Assembly (NCBI RefSeq): GCF_030445035.2
Contig: NC_080690.1
Span: 26,562,796-26,626,795, forward strand
Length of the DNA stretch: 64,000 nt
Source of the DNA: Dasypus novemcinctus
Taxonomy: Eukaryota > Chordata > Mammalia > Cingulata > Dasypodidae
Direction of reading: 5' to 3'
Shown: one piece after another, positions 33,888-45,185 of the stretch
Numbering within the stretch: position 1 is the first letter of the stretch
Layout of the letters: every line of letters starts with the position of its first letter
Notes under the pieces: model-generated
What the model saw: the letters and a program-made list of their open reading frames with translations, nothing else
The model's database searches: none
What the model was told of the DNA's origin: nothing
Position numbers and translations under genes: made by a program

Positions 33888-35608
33888 TCATTAGCCCAGT
33901 GTCTGCCCCTGTGGCAACGGGGGCAGGAGTTGGGAAGGGGGGGGGTGGCTTTTGGCTAGCAGGGGGCTGCAACGACAATCTCTGGCTAGATGGCCAGGGT
34001 TGCCGCAAGAGAAACAGGCCCTAGGTGCATGGGGCACCAGGGATGGAAGCACTTCTCTCAAGGCCACAGCGAAGGCTTGGGCCTGTTCAGAGGTGGCCTC
34101 CCTTATGGCGGCAGCTATAGCCAGGCCCTGCTGCTTTGTGGGGCCTATGTCTGAGCAAAGCTTAATGTAGCCAGAGAGATTTTCCCTTTTTCTATAGGGC
34201 CAGATAGCTGCTTGGCAGGCTGCATTAGCATTTTCAAAGGCAAGTTGTTTTACATAGTCAGCATCAGTATTTGCATCACCAAACATTCTCTCAGCGGAGG
34301 TGCAAAGTCTACCTACGAACTCAGAGAATAGTTCCTCGGGGCCCTGATGGATAGAAGTTAAGGAGGTAAGGGATTGTCCCTTGGTAGGCAGTCTTTTCCA
34401 GACCTTAAGGGCTGCGGCACCGATTTGTTCAAAAAGTCCAGCATCATAATGCAACTGATTTGAGTTCTGCTTAAAATCTCCTGCACCGAGAAGCATGTCC
34501 TCGGTCCACCCATTCTCAGTTCTAAGATTCCGCTGTGCGGTTTCCTTGCAAAACTCACAATATTCTGACTTCCAGAGGAGATAATCTCCTGCACTAAGAG
34601 CGGAGCAGGCAAGGGTGTGCCAGTCATGGGGGGTGAGCCACCCATCAGCAATGTGTTCTAACAGAGAGAGGGTGTATGGAGCAGTAGGGCCATAGGTGGT
34701 GACCGCAGACGTAAGCTCCTTCAAGGTTTTGAAAGGGAAAGGGTTATAGATGCGCTCAGGCTCAGGTTCAACAGCAGCCTCGCTCCCCTCACCAGCCTCA
34801 TTACGGCTCCCAGGCCTCTCGATAACAGGGAATGAAAAAAGGGGTGGTTTGTGGAAGTTGGCAGTTAGGGGATTTTTTAGAGGAGGGGTTAAGTTGAGCT
34901 GACGCTGCATAGTTGCGCATTGAGATTGTAGATCCTTTCTCTCTTTTAAAAGAGAGAGCCATAACTTTAGATCTGCATTGGGGTCCAGGCTAGTGGGGGC
35001 GGAAGCGGGGGGTGCATATGGGGGTGGGCGGAAACCAACAGAGCGTTCTTCAGCCTCAGGGTTGGAGTTATCGGAATCCGTACACGGGGCGTTAGGGTTT
35101 GGATTACTAATAACTCCCCTCCTCTGATTAGGGCCAGCTCTTCTCTTAGAGATATTATTTTTGCAAGGGGGAGGGGCACTCTCATCATCGCTATCTATTT
35201 TAATAGACACCGAGTCTGAATGGGGGGGTGGTATTTAGCAGGACTTTTTGCCGGGGGGGATTTAGACCTGTCCTGTGCTAGGAGTTCCTTGCCTTTAGCA
35301 ACTACTTGAGCAGCCAATACTTTGGTGTGGTGGATTGCGAAGAGGTCATTGATAACATTCCAGTAGAAGAAAGCAGTTACGGGAACTCTCTCAGGGCCAA
35401 AGGTTCTATAAAAGTCTTGTAGAGCGTCCCCAACTCTACTCCACCACCTTTCATTTATGGTCCCTTCCTGAGGAAGCCACGGACAGACTTCTCTCAAAAA
35501 TCTAAAGAATTCTATTAGCTCCTTAAATTTAACCTTTATTCCTCTCGCCTTTAACGCCTCTCCGAGGCTCTTAATAAAAAGTTCGTGCTCACTCATTGCT
35601 TGTCCCAT
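33840..35608 (-). pseudogene. gag: gag remnant: matrix, capsid, nucleocapsid
   Basis: The start codon at 35606-35608 opens a matrix-like domain (MGQAMSEHELF..., with WWSRVGDALQDF) to 35195. A 439-codon frame (33891-35210) follows with a proline-rich linker, the capsid and the first zinc knuckle CFSCGNPGHLARDC (33975-34016). The two frames are offset by one base at a C7 run (complement of 35222-35228). A second knuckle of CX2CX4HX4C type lies at 33884-33925 in yet another frame, after a C9 run (complement of 33937-33945). Both breaks lie at homopolymers. The capsid region is long and open. Betaretroviral affinity is inferred from layout, dUTPase, PBS and the 6-bp duplication. Confidence 0.92.
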
Positions 35609-35763
35609 ATTCGCTGATCACTTACCAAGGCTTCGCAACCGGGAGGCAGGTTCCCTCGCGGCGTCCTCTTATTACTCTCTGATTCTCCTTGATTTCTGGG
35701 CGTTACACTTGGTCCGGCCGGACTGTATGTCAGCGTTCCTCACTGGATCCCTCATTTTCAGGT

Positions 35764-35781
35764 CCCTGTGCTTGGGCGCCA
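35764..35781 (-). other. Primer-binding site, tRNA-Lys type
   Basis: The complement begins TGGCGCCCAA, two bases after the 5' LTR. This matches the 3' end of lysine tRNA as used by betaretroviruses. The last eight bases fit less well, so the isoacceptor is uncertain. Confidence 0.8.
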
Positions 35782-35783
35782 AT

Positions 35784-36188
35784 TGACCCGGCCCGCAGGT
35801 CAAACGAACTGGCACCTGAAAGAGGGAGTGGGAATTGGGGGACAAGAGGAGAGAGAAACAGAGATAAGACAGGATTCTAATCAAGTCTCCGTTTATTGAG
35901 GGTAGAGCATCAGAATATATACTAAGGGAGGGTATTAGCAGGGGGTGATAGGCTGACGAAGCGGCTCTTCCATATAAGGCAATAAAATGCTGTTACACCA
36001 CTTGCTATAGGTTGCGAGTCTTCAATGCTGGTCATGGCTTCAACATCTCGTTGCGGACACTTTTTCCCCGGGAAACTGGGGAAAGGGGAAGAAGAAGGCG
36101 GAAGCACAGGGGTGGAGTAGGCGTAGTTATGAAAACCGCCATGTTGCTGGAGACCACAAGTGCACGTAGCTCCGGGCGGCTCCCCACA
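35784..36188 (-). repeat. 5' LTR of the provirus
   Basis: 405 bp, TG...CA ends. AATAAA (complement near 35890) follows a TATATTC motif by about 20 bases, suggesting a poly(A) signal in U3 and a very short R. The GCCATGTTGCTGG-containing block near the outer end is identical in all three copies in the window. Confidence 0.93.
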
Positions 36189-36225
36189 GAACCATTGCAT
36201 GATATTTGCTTTAGCAGCCAGAAAA
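36189..36225 (+). repeat. MaLR-like LTR, right end (split by provirus)
   Basis: Contains the target duplication GAACCA, then the LTR terminus ('cattgcatgatatttgcttt', 'agcagccagaaaactaaa'), continuing the copy that stops at 30825. Confidence 0.75.
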
Positions 36226-36769
36226 CTAAAATAGTATCCTTTTTCTGTGCTAAGCATATTGAACACCAAAAGTTTGCAAACTTTTCAAGGGTCAAAAAAA
36301 GAATTGCCAGATTTGATAATCTTATAATGTCTTAATTAACATATGTAATTCAATTTGTAATATACATAACTTTATAGAAAACTTACCTCTGAGTTATATT
36401 TAAGATAAGATCTGAGTATATTCAACATATTTATTATAATATGAGCTAGAACCAAATGTTTATTGAGTATAGGTTTATAGAACAGATTTGAAGTTGATTC
36501 ACACAGTGGGCCTCAATTATGCTTAAGTAATTTGATTGTCCTGTCTTAAGGAGTTTCTGCATTGATGTTCCAGATTGAGTATATGCTTTATAACTATATG
36601 AAACAAGTTGTTTTGACAAGAGTAGATTAGTCCAGTTGAATAGACTCCTTGCAAATATTAACTTCATTTAAGTAAGATTCTTAACAGCAAGGAGTCACAA
36701 ATATTACATGGGAAGTAAATAAAAAGTGTATAAGCAATGTTATATATAAAAACTGATACAGGCTTTTTT

Positions 36770-37660
36770 GCTTTTCACAGTAGTGCAGTACTGTAAGGAT
36801 TGCTACGCAAGGTGAAACTATGCAAAGCCATCTTAAAAATCAATCAGTAAAATTATGATTGCTTTGTGATCTTTAAAAATGTTTGCAAAACATTGAGAAT
36901 TATTCTCATTTATAAATACATGAAGAAATAAAAAATAAAATAGTAAATGTAAAATGTATTTAATATACTGTAAGTAAAACACAAGAAACTTGTATTAAAA
37001 TCTTTTTGTCAGTAAAAAACATCAAGTTTGAACCATGGTTACTTTCTTCTCATTGTATAACTTATCATACTGAGTATGTATCCTTTGTATGTCTTGATAT
37101 TTGTAACAATAATTTCTAAGTTTGGATCATCTACCAAAATTTTATCCTTTGCATTTATTTTCAAATCTCAGAGCCTTCCTTTAATGTGAAGTCTTTTGCT
37201 TGTTGGTTTATTTTTATTTTGCTGGTGTCATTTCCTCTGGGTCACATTCCTCTTTTTCATCACAATCATTTGCTTCTTTATGTCAATAAATTAAGCCTCA
37301 GTAAATATCTCTGGCTGCATATTTAGAGTTTCTTAAATGATGGAGAGGTCAATGTTCCCAGGGTCAGCTTCATTTATATTCAGTTCTCCTTTTATGTTCA
37401 TGGAGTTCATAACTCCGTTTACGTTCAATTCAAATCCCAAAAAGTTATTTGCACAGTGTGGGATATATTTTTATCACACCGTACACATGTTATTCATTGT
37501 TACTTCCTCCCATGATACTCAATTTTGCTGTCGCTATTTTCAAATGTTCTAATTTTGCACATCCAATTTCACATCCAATTTTACTTCTAGTGTTACAACT
37601 AAGGTTCCTTTGGGCACTTTCACATTTGTTAGCTACTCTTTTAATGATCATTTTGTAAAA
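36770..37660 (-). repeat. Decayed Tigger/pogo-like transposase C-terminal region
   Basis: The minus strand, with stops and shifts, spells a pattern like the Tigger transposase C-terminus: an acidic stretch, LNMQPEIFTEA, DPNLEIIVTNI, then YDKLYNEKKVT. The A/T-rich block at 36775-36920 would be its 3' end. Subfamily and element ends not determined. Confidence 0.45.
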
Positions 37661-38289
37661 TGTCATGTGGGTTTATTACTGGGACACAAGGAGGTCACAA
37701 AATCACAAGGTTTTCTTTCTTTCTATACATGAATCAAAAAATAGATTTATAGTGTCCAATCACCTACAGAGTTTGAAAGAAGTAATGTGATTGATCACTG
37801 ATTATGATAAATTCTTTTATTTACCTAGTGGTTTGTGGACTCAAATGCTAGCAACAAAATCTATACTTGATGCAATTACTCATAGTTAATACATTGTGGT
37901 AACTGACACTTGAACTGTGCTGTTGAGGGGATGTCTCTATTTAATAAACCATGGTGATTGAAATCTGTGCCTTTCAAAACTGAAAAAGAAAGGATTACCT
38001 TTAATTTATTCTGAATGGCAGGATTTCGCTTATTATCATGTTCTTCTTTATATGTTAATGCTTTGCACATATTTTCCAAATCAGGCATTAATTATTTATT
38101 AAGAAGTAAAGTGCATTATCAAACAATACTCTTCAATAGATAATCACTGCTTATTAATATTTTTCCCTAATAATCTTGGCTAAATATTTTATTTTTTATT
38201 TTTATTTATTTATTTTTTTAATCTTGGCTAAATCTTAACATTGGAATTTTCAAAGACCTCTTCTTAGAAAAATGTCTCCTATAATTCAA
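37661..38289. other. Unassigned DNA
   Basis: A 70-codon minus-strand frame at 37876-38088 has no recognised domain. A TTTATTTATTTAT-rich patch at 38190-38220 followed by a repeated 'aatcttggctaaat' looks like a local duplication (38173-38190 and 38219-38236). Confidence 0.4.
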
Positions 38290-38460
38290 AATCTTGGGCA
38301 CTGGATTCTGACACACCTAATCTAAATCCGTTACCTGTTTAGTTTCCTTATTTGTAAAACGGTAATGATATTTCCTATATTTATGGTTAGTATAAGGATG
38401 AAATTACGTTATAAATGGTTAGTAACATCACAGTAACTAACCCTTGGAAAGTATTTGATA
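38290..38460 (+). repeat. MIR SINE fragment
   Basis: 'agtttccttatttgtaaaac' followed by 'ataaggatgaaattacgt' and 'aacccttggaaagtatttg' is the MIR 3' half. Confidence 0.55.
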
Positions 38461-39619
38461 TACACTGTTTAACAACCACATTCTTTCTACAAAAAAAAAA
38501 AAGCAAGAGAAAGTCTTCACTCTCCCATCTCCTTTATTTTGTTGTGCAGTGGCTTCTTCTACAAGATAAACTTAAAGGTCTTCTATCACTAGCTCATGTA
38601 AGAAATCATCACTATAATAAAAAGCCTTGGCTCATATAAAAATCCCATTGGCAAATCTTCTGTCTGAGAAATTCAATAAAAAGCTCTTCCAAGTTATGTT
38701 AGTTTAGTCATCAAAAACAATCTAATGGAACTCCAAAGCGCCAGACAGAAATTAATCTGTGTGTGTGTATAGCAGCAATGTGGAGGTGAGACAGTATAGT
38801 GCTGTCACTAAGTAGACAAGCAATCCTTGAGAGATTCTACATAACAATAATACTTATGGAGATATCTCCTTTACTTCCAGTGCTTAAAAATTAATAAATG
38901 CCAGTCAGTAAATATCACAGTGGCTCTATTTTCTGACACATTCTAACACTTTCAATACCTGGGTATTCATTCAAATTATTAAGTAGTGTAGGTTACCATG
39001 TATTTGTAATGTATGATAAAATGTAGGAAATGGTGCCAATAAAGTATTCCTCCCATTTTGCTTCTCTGTGAGTTCCAGCTTAATAGATAAAAGCTATGAT
39101 GTAAATAAATACCCTAAAATAAGATGTATTTGGAAGAGTATTATAATAATGAGCCCATTGGAAGGATTTATTTTCTTCAGAATGAGAGAATACAGAGAAC
39201 AGGGAAAAGTGATAGTGAAAAGAAATTCAACAAGTGAGTGGGAGAGAAGGGCAGAAAAAAATTATGAGAACGGCATGAATAAAGATTTTGGAGACATAAA
39301 GACATAGCTTTTGCTCCAAGAATTACACACATGGTATAGTTAGAGTATCAGTGGCCCACTGGGGAGAGTTTAAAAGGTGCATGGAACTGGAAAGAAATGA
39401 TACTTTACTTATTAAAGATTAAAAATTAACGCATTGATGTAAGATAGACTGAAGCCTCAACTTCCAAAATACACTTAATAGCATTATAATTATTCCAAGG
39501 TATATTCTAAATATTCCATGCTAGATTATTAGGATCATTGTATATGTAATGCACTGTTACCGTGCTTGATAATTATCAGGCAAGTGAAATTTATCTAGCT
39601 AATTATAATAATAAACTAA
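38461..39619. other. Unassigned DNA
   Basis: No gene or confident repeat. Confidence 0.4.
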
Positions 39620-39775
39620 TATTATAATCTCATTTAATACTTACAGTGAACCCAGAGATTATGTATAATTATAAACCCCATATAGTAGAGAGAATAACTG
39701 ATAATAAAAGAAAGGTAGTTGCCCAAGGTTCACACTGGTGGTAAATCTTGGAGCCCAGATTCAAATTCAAGATAC
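39620..39775 (+). repeat. MIR SINE fragment
   Basis: 'aggtagttgcccaaggttca', 'cactggtggtaaatcttgga' and 'gcccagattcaaattcaaga' match the MIR core and 3' region. Confidence 0.65.
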
Positions 39776-39977
39776 AGTAAGTTTAAAAATAATAAAAAAA
39801 AAGAAAAACAACAACAAACATCTATATAATAGCACATAAAATCCAAACAGGAGTAAAGCATGATTATTTCTACCATTAAGGAGACAACTGTTTATCTGGA
39901 GAAGCAATAAAGATCAAAGAAATACTGATAACACAAGAAAAAAGTATAACAAGATATCTTGTTCAAAAGAGTCAACA

Positions 39978-40400
39978 GGGAAGCAGACTTAGCCTAATGG
40001 ATAGGGTGTCTGCCTACCACATGGGAGGTCTGCGGTTCAAACCCCAGGCCTCCTTGACCTGTGTGCACCTGGCCCATGTACAGTGCTGATGCACGCAAGG
40101 AGTGCCCTGCCACGCAGGGGTGTACCCTGCATAGGGGAGCCCCACGCACAAGGAGTGCACCCCGTAAGAAGAGCTACCCAGCATGAAGGAAAGTGCAGCC
40201 TGCCCAAGAATGGTGCTGCATACACGGAGAGATGACACAGCAAGATGACACAACAAAAAGAAACACAGATTCCCGGTGCTGCTGATAAGGATACAAGCGG
40301 TCATGGAAGAACACACAGTGAATGGACACAGAGAACAGACAACTGGGGGAGGGGGGTGAAGGGGAGAGAAATAAACAAAAAATAAATCTTTAAAAAAAAA
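39978..40400 (+). mobile_element. DAS-SINE
   Basis: Head 'cttagcctaatggataggg', B box 'ggttcaaac', GC-rich body and an 'aaataaatctttaaaa' tail. The head carries several substitutions, so it is older than the copies at 24018 and 41889. Target duplication not resolved. Confidence 0.9.
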
Positions 40401-40682
40401 GATGTATCTGGATAATGTGTTCAGATGAAAAGAAATTTTTTAAAGTAAAAAAAAAGTCAATTGTTTTAATGGTACAATGAGAGAATTTAGAGGAGGGGTA
40501 GTCTGAGTAGGAAGTAGAAGAAGTAGAGTTATATTAAATTTCTTAAAGTACACAAAATGTTTCAAAAAATCATATTAAGAAATTAATTTTGCCTGACTTT
40601 TCTAAGCACCAAGAGAATTTTTTTTATTTGTAAAGGCAGCAGCAATGGCTACCTTACTTATCACTGCTTTTATTTTATTGAG

Positions 40683-41010
40683 GACACGGTAGTTGCTGAG
40701 GGCAGGGAGAGGGAAGAAGAGATGTGATGTGTGGGCATTTCTGGGACTTGGAATTGTCCTAAATGATATTTCAGGGGCAGATGCTGGATATTATATATCC
40801 TGCCATAACCCACCAAATGTACTGGGGAGAGTGTAACCTACAATGTAAACTATAATTCATGCCGTATAGCAGTGCTCCAAAATGTTTCATCAAATGTGAA
40901 TGTGCAACAATGATGAAAGAAGTTGTTAATGTGGGAGGAGTGGGGTGGGGTGTGGGGTATATGGGAACCTCTTATATTTTTTAATGCAGTATTTTTTGTG
41001 ACCTATATAT
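40683..41010 (+). mobile_element. L1 3'-end copy
   Basis: 'gtagttgctgagggcaggga', 'tgccataacccaccaaat' and 'atgggaacctcttatatttt' match the last 330 bp of the armadillo-type L1 3' UTR. Confidence 0.8.
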
Positions 41011-41029
41011 CTTATTTATTTATTTTAAT

Positions 41030-41292
41030 TCATTTTTTAAATATTACATTAAAAAATATGAGGTCCCCATGTACCCCCCACCCCCTCACCCCACTACTCC
41101 CCCCATAGCAACATTCTCCTCCATCATCATGACACATTCATTGCATTTGGTGAATACATCTCTGAGCATCACTGCACCTCATGGTCAATTGTCCACATTG
41201 TAGCCCACACTCTCCTACATTCCATCCAGAGGGCCATGAGAGGACCTACAATGTCCAGCAACTGTCCCTGTAGCACCACCCAGGACAACTAA
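41030..41292 (-). mobile_element. L1 3'-end copy, inverted
   Basis: Complement of the same L1 3' end ('atgaggtccccatgtacccc', 'cattcattgcatttggtg', 'ctgtccctgtagcaccaccc'). Lies tail-to-tail with the plus-strand copy, about 20 bp apart. Confidence 0.8.
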
Positions 41293-41740
41293 AAAAAGCA
41301 ATTAAATAAAAAATTTTAAAAAAGAACAATGAAATACAAGTTTTGTTTGAATGAATTAATATACTCAGTCAAAACTGATTGGTACTACTGTGTTTCAAGA
41401 CAGATGTTCTTCGATAGTTAATCAAAAGGAAGATGAGATAGGAATGGGACTGTCTCTAGTGGACTGATACTAAAAATAAAAATAAGAGACACTGACTTGG
41501 AAAGAGGGTCATCCTCATAATCCACTCAACTGAGTAGTAGCCCCACTTCAGGTGTCTTAAATGTAATTGAATAGCCACTCAACAAATCTCACTGCAGTCA
41601 AGAAAGTAAACTAAAGGAAAAGAATGACTTTGAGTCCATTCTACTGACTGACAAGAAAGGAAGTCAATGGCTGTGACCAGAGTGTTTTGATCAAGTTCCC
41701 AGTGAGACACACTGGAAAAATGACCAAGGGGGGGGGGGGC

Positions 41741-42545
41741 TGTTGAGCAAAATAAAATGGCCAACTGCACTGGACATTGTTGGGAGGGTCCCCTTTTTGA
41801 GAAAGGATATTCCAGAAGTCAAAAACAATAGACCATAGGGGCTTTCCAAAATGTAGAATATACTCTCAGAGTTGTGTTAAGCACACTTGGGAAACGGACT
41901 TTGGCCCAGTGGTTAGGGCGTCCGTCTACCATATGGGAGGTCCGCAGTTCAAACCCCGGGCCTCCTTGACCCGTGTGGAGCTGGCCATGCGCAGTGCTGA
42001 TGTGCGCAAGGAGTGCCGTGCAACGAAGGGTGTCCCCCGCGTAGGGGAGCCCCACGCGCAAGGAGTGCACCCGTGAGGAGAGCCGCCCAGCGTGAAAAGA
42101 AAGAGCAGCCTGCCCAGGAATGGCGCTGCCCACACTTCCCGTGCCGCTGACGACAACAGAAGTGGACAAAGAAACAAGACGCAGCAAATAGACACCAAGA
42201 ACAGACAACCAGGGGAGAGGGGAAAAATAAATAAAAAAAAAAAAGAAAGAAAAAAAAGAAATAACTTACCAGAATGAACAAACATGCCGTACTAATCAAT
42301 GTATACATCTGCTCTTCACTTGGTTAAGAGCCCCCCAGATAATAAGAAAATCTAACATAAGGTAGTCATCATAAACCACTCCCACTTGGACAGTCCCTGA
42401 ATGTCTTTATAAGCAGGGGTAACCAGAGGCCTTCATTTTTTATTTGAGATCTCCCTGTTTGTGAACAGTGTTCCACTCTCAATAAACTCTCTCAATGCTT
42501 TTAAAAAAATTGATTTGTACTTTTTTACGATACTATGTTTTTCAT
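41741..42545 (+). repeat. Possible ERV1-type LTR, split by a SINE
   Basis: Starts 'tgttgagcaaaataaaat'. After the SINE it has a TATA-like 'tttataagcagggg', then 'cactctcaataaactctctc', an order typical of class I LTRs. Ends and target duplication not defined; tentative. A G-run precedes it (about 41729-41739). Confidence 0.4.
41889..42255 (+). mobile_element. DAS-SINE
   Basis: Well-preserved copy: head 'ggcccagtggttagggcg', B box 'ggttcaaac' (as 'agttcaaac' here), GC-rich body, A-rich tail with AAATAAATAAAA. Low divergence from the 24018 copy suggests a young insertion. The minus-strand 119-129-codon frames across it are artefacts. Confidence 0.92.
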
Positions 42546-42643
42546 CTTCTTGACTTCTGAAGATGTTATATTCTTCCCAGGAGAGTTAAATTTAAACAAC
42601 ATACTAAACATCAAATAACAAAGGTCTTTATTATTATTTTTAA

Positions 42644-42781
42644 ATAATATTTGAGACCCCAAAACCATTCAAAGGGGAATTTTTGTTGACGCAAGTTGGA
42701 AGTTCCAGTTCTATAATATTTGAGATCCTCAAACCATTTAAAGGGTATCTCTGTTGGAGCAAATTGCAAATACCAATTCTC
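42644..42781 (+). repeat. 69-bp tandem duplication, two copies
   Basis: Units at 42644-42712 and 42713-42781 share 'ataatatttgaga', 'caaaccatt' and a 'gttg..gcaa.ttg' core, about three-quarters identical by eye. The period is exact, with no spacer. Confidence 0.75.
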
Positions 42782-43789
42782 CCTTTGACTTCTATAGCCT
42801 TACAAAACTTTTCTTATCTGTAAAACAAAGTTGGATGACTCTAAGTTCCTTTCTTTAAAGATTCAGATGCTTACACGTCCGTATCCTAAATTGAATGCCA
42901 CCTACCTGGCCTCTTGCTTTAATAGAACCTTTTAGTTAAATTGTTTTTTTAATAGTGAGAATGATCCTGTAAAACTCTGCATCCCCTGCTGCGTCCATTC
43001 CAATTGCTTCCTATTTTCCTTCTGAAAGAGAGATTTAGCAAATTGGGCTTCAGGCTTAATACATACTGAAGATATCTCCTCTGTATTTTTTTCTCGATAA
43101 TGATTTCAGAACTACTTAATATACCATGAGACAACTATCTTTGTATTCGTTTTACTGTTAACACAGTGCTTGGAAAATAAAATGGTTGAATGCTTTTAGT
43201 TTGAAATGCTTTACCAGTTGTTTTAACAGCTTTTGAGTGGTTTAACTTTTTAAGAGGCTAGAAAAATAATATGGCATGCAGAAGTACATTCAAGTGTTAA
43301 TTCTGGGGAAGTTGACATCTTCAGTGATAAAGACCTAGTGAAAATAAAAATATAAGTAATTATTCCCAAATTGGGATGGCATCAAACTTTCTTCATTGTT
43401 CTTTGAAATCCATAAGGAGCAGCCTCTCTAAAATAAACAGTATTGGAGTAACAGAGAATGAAGTTTCCAATCTCTGGTCTTTGTGAGAATTAATTAGACT
43501 ATGCATGGTCTTTGTCCTCAGAACAATCCAGGGTTTAATTCACAAAGCCATCCACAGGTGTTTATCTGAATCTCTGACTGCAACCTCTTCATCTTATACT
43601 ATAACAAATTTATTTTTCTATTGTTCCTTCATTTTCACTTGAGCCCTCTTTTTTCATATTCTCTCCAGTAGTAATCTAAATCAGTACTCAATCCAGTCTT
43701 ATTGAATTAATGAAAACAAGTGAATAAATGAGTGATCAATCCTGTGAACAATAAATGCTTTCAATGCTTTGCCTTTAACTGCTCAACGC
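42782..43789. other. Mostly unassigned DNA
   Basis: A weak MIR-like piece ('cttttcttatctgtaaaaca') lies at about 42805-42870. Nothing else recognised. Confidence 0.4.
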
Positions 43790-43965
43790 TTGCTAATTTG
43801 GTTCATGAGAGCCTAGCTTTCAGCTGCCAGCAACAGCGTCTTCTTGTCTAAAGTCCTCTCAGTTTACCAGAATTTTGTGAGCATTGATAAATGGTTGCTG
43901 TTTTAAGCCAACAAATTTTAGGGAGCTTGCTGCTCAGCAGTAGGCTATTGATACATCCTTCAGTT
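43790..43965 (+). repeat. LTR 3'-end fragment (ERVL/MaLR type)
   Basis: 'aatggttgctgttttaagcc', 'aacaaattttagggagct' and 'gcagtaggctattgataca' follow the order of an ERVL/MaLR LTR terminus. Only the end is preserved. Confidence 0.45.
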
Positions 43966-44019
43966 CAGACATTTACGAGCTTCCTCCATGATTCAATTTA
44001 TATTTCTGCCACTCACAAC

Positions 44020-44200
44020 CATGGAGTCTGAACTCGAATATCTTAACTTCACCCACTCACTGGTTATCTTGGAGAAAAGACTGAGCTGTTTGATCTTCTT
44101 TTTTCTCATATTTGTAAAAAGTTAGCAATATCCTTGCATTGAGGTGATGATTTGAGGAGGGCAATAATGTGTTGAAATAATGTAAAAGAACATATCTAAC
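44020..44200 (+). repeat. MIR SINE fragment
   Basis: 'ccatggagtctgaactcg', 'ttctcatatttgtaaaaag' and 'ttgcattgaggtgatgattt' fit the MIR consensus order, strongly diverged. Confidence 0.45.
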
Positions 44201-44987
44201 AAACAGGAGCAAATATTATAAAGTAGTCTTTTATCACAGTAATTCCAAGAAGATAAGAGAATCTCATAGGAAAGGGTTGTGTTACTGATTTAATGCATAG
44301 AAGTTATTGTTTGATATGCTGTGAGAACAGATTGAGATTTGTTTTATGAAGGGTTGGACACTAAAAAGAGAAATCTTCATGAACACAGATCAAACAATTA
44401 TATCTAGCCACATGTTCTCAAAAGTGCCTAAAATTAAAACAATGCTGTAGTTTTCCATACTTAACGTGTACTTGTATATTTACATCTGAATTAAAATTAG
44501 TTAATGTAAGCATTTCAGGACAAAGCATTTATATTTATATGAGGCGTTAGAATTTGTTTTTATGAATTTTGGAAAGTTTAGATAAAGTTATGTTTTGTTC
44601 TGTATACAATTCAAGCAATTTAAAATGATATTAATGAGAAAGAAATAGGCAAGTAGAAATGCAAGTAAGCATAGAATGTCTGTTCTTACAGACTATGTAT
44701 TAAGTTCATCTCTGTAGATTCACAAAGGGAAAAGTCCTTATGAATTTAAGGGCCTAGACTATATTGGCTGGTCCCAATACAGCCCAATAATATACAAAAT
44801 AAGGGAAAGATTTTATTTGATCAAGTAAAATTCTATAATTTATATTTCTGATTAAAAATAGAGGGTTTGGAAAAACCCTGATTTATGGAGTTTAATCAAA
44901 TATGACTGAATATTGTATTTGTCATATGCTCTGGTCTTATAAATTGGAACTTGGTTTTAAAAAATACCTGGAAGAATAAGACAAATA
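44201..44987. other. Unassigned DNA
   Basis: No gene or named repeat seen. Confidence 0.4.
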
Positions 44988-45082
44988 CTTTTTATTTTGA
45001 GGTACCAGGGCTGGGGATTTAACCTGGGACCTCATATGTGGGGAGCCGGCGCTCAACCACTGTACAACACTGGCTCCCCAAG
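44988..45082 (-). mobile_element. Short tRNA-derived SINE
   Basis: On the minus strand: 'agtgttgtacagtggttga' (A box region), 'cccaggttaaatcccc' (degenerate B box) and 'ggtacctcaaaataaaaag' as tail. Same group as 23013 and 49993. Confidence 0.75.
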
Positions 45083-45185
45083 ACTAATTTTCTTCAACCA
45101 AATAATTCCTTGTCTAGAAAGCCACTCCAAATAAATAATCCAAAGTGCAGAAAATGTTTATACAAGAAATTGTATTATTTCATTA

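Larger units (their letters stand above)
30826..36188 (-). mobile_element. Class II (betaretrovirus-like) endogenous retrovirus, two LTRs
   Basis: A 5363-bp minus-strand provirus with 405- and 413-bp LTRs (TGTGGGGAG...GGGTCA type), a lysine-type PBS, gag, pro with an N-terminal dUTPase, and a pol reduced to part of RT plus the integrase C-terminal part. The host duplication is GAACCCA (30819-30825) against GAACCA (36189-36194), that is 6 bp with one C gained or lost. The LTRs differ at many sites outside a well-conserved middle, so the insertion is not very recent. It lies inside an older MaLR LTR. All genes carry frameshifts, stops or deletions, so it cannot encode a complete virus. Confidence 0.93.

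Noticed and set aside
37876..38088. 70-codon minus-strand frame as a possible exon
   Set aside because: Not recognised, no convincing splice sites, near decayed transposon sequence.
40683..41292. Twin-priming (5' inversion) of a single L1
   Set aside because: Both halves contain the L1 3' terminus, whereas twin priming joins an inverted upstream segment to one 3' end.
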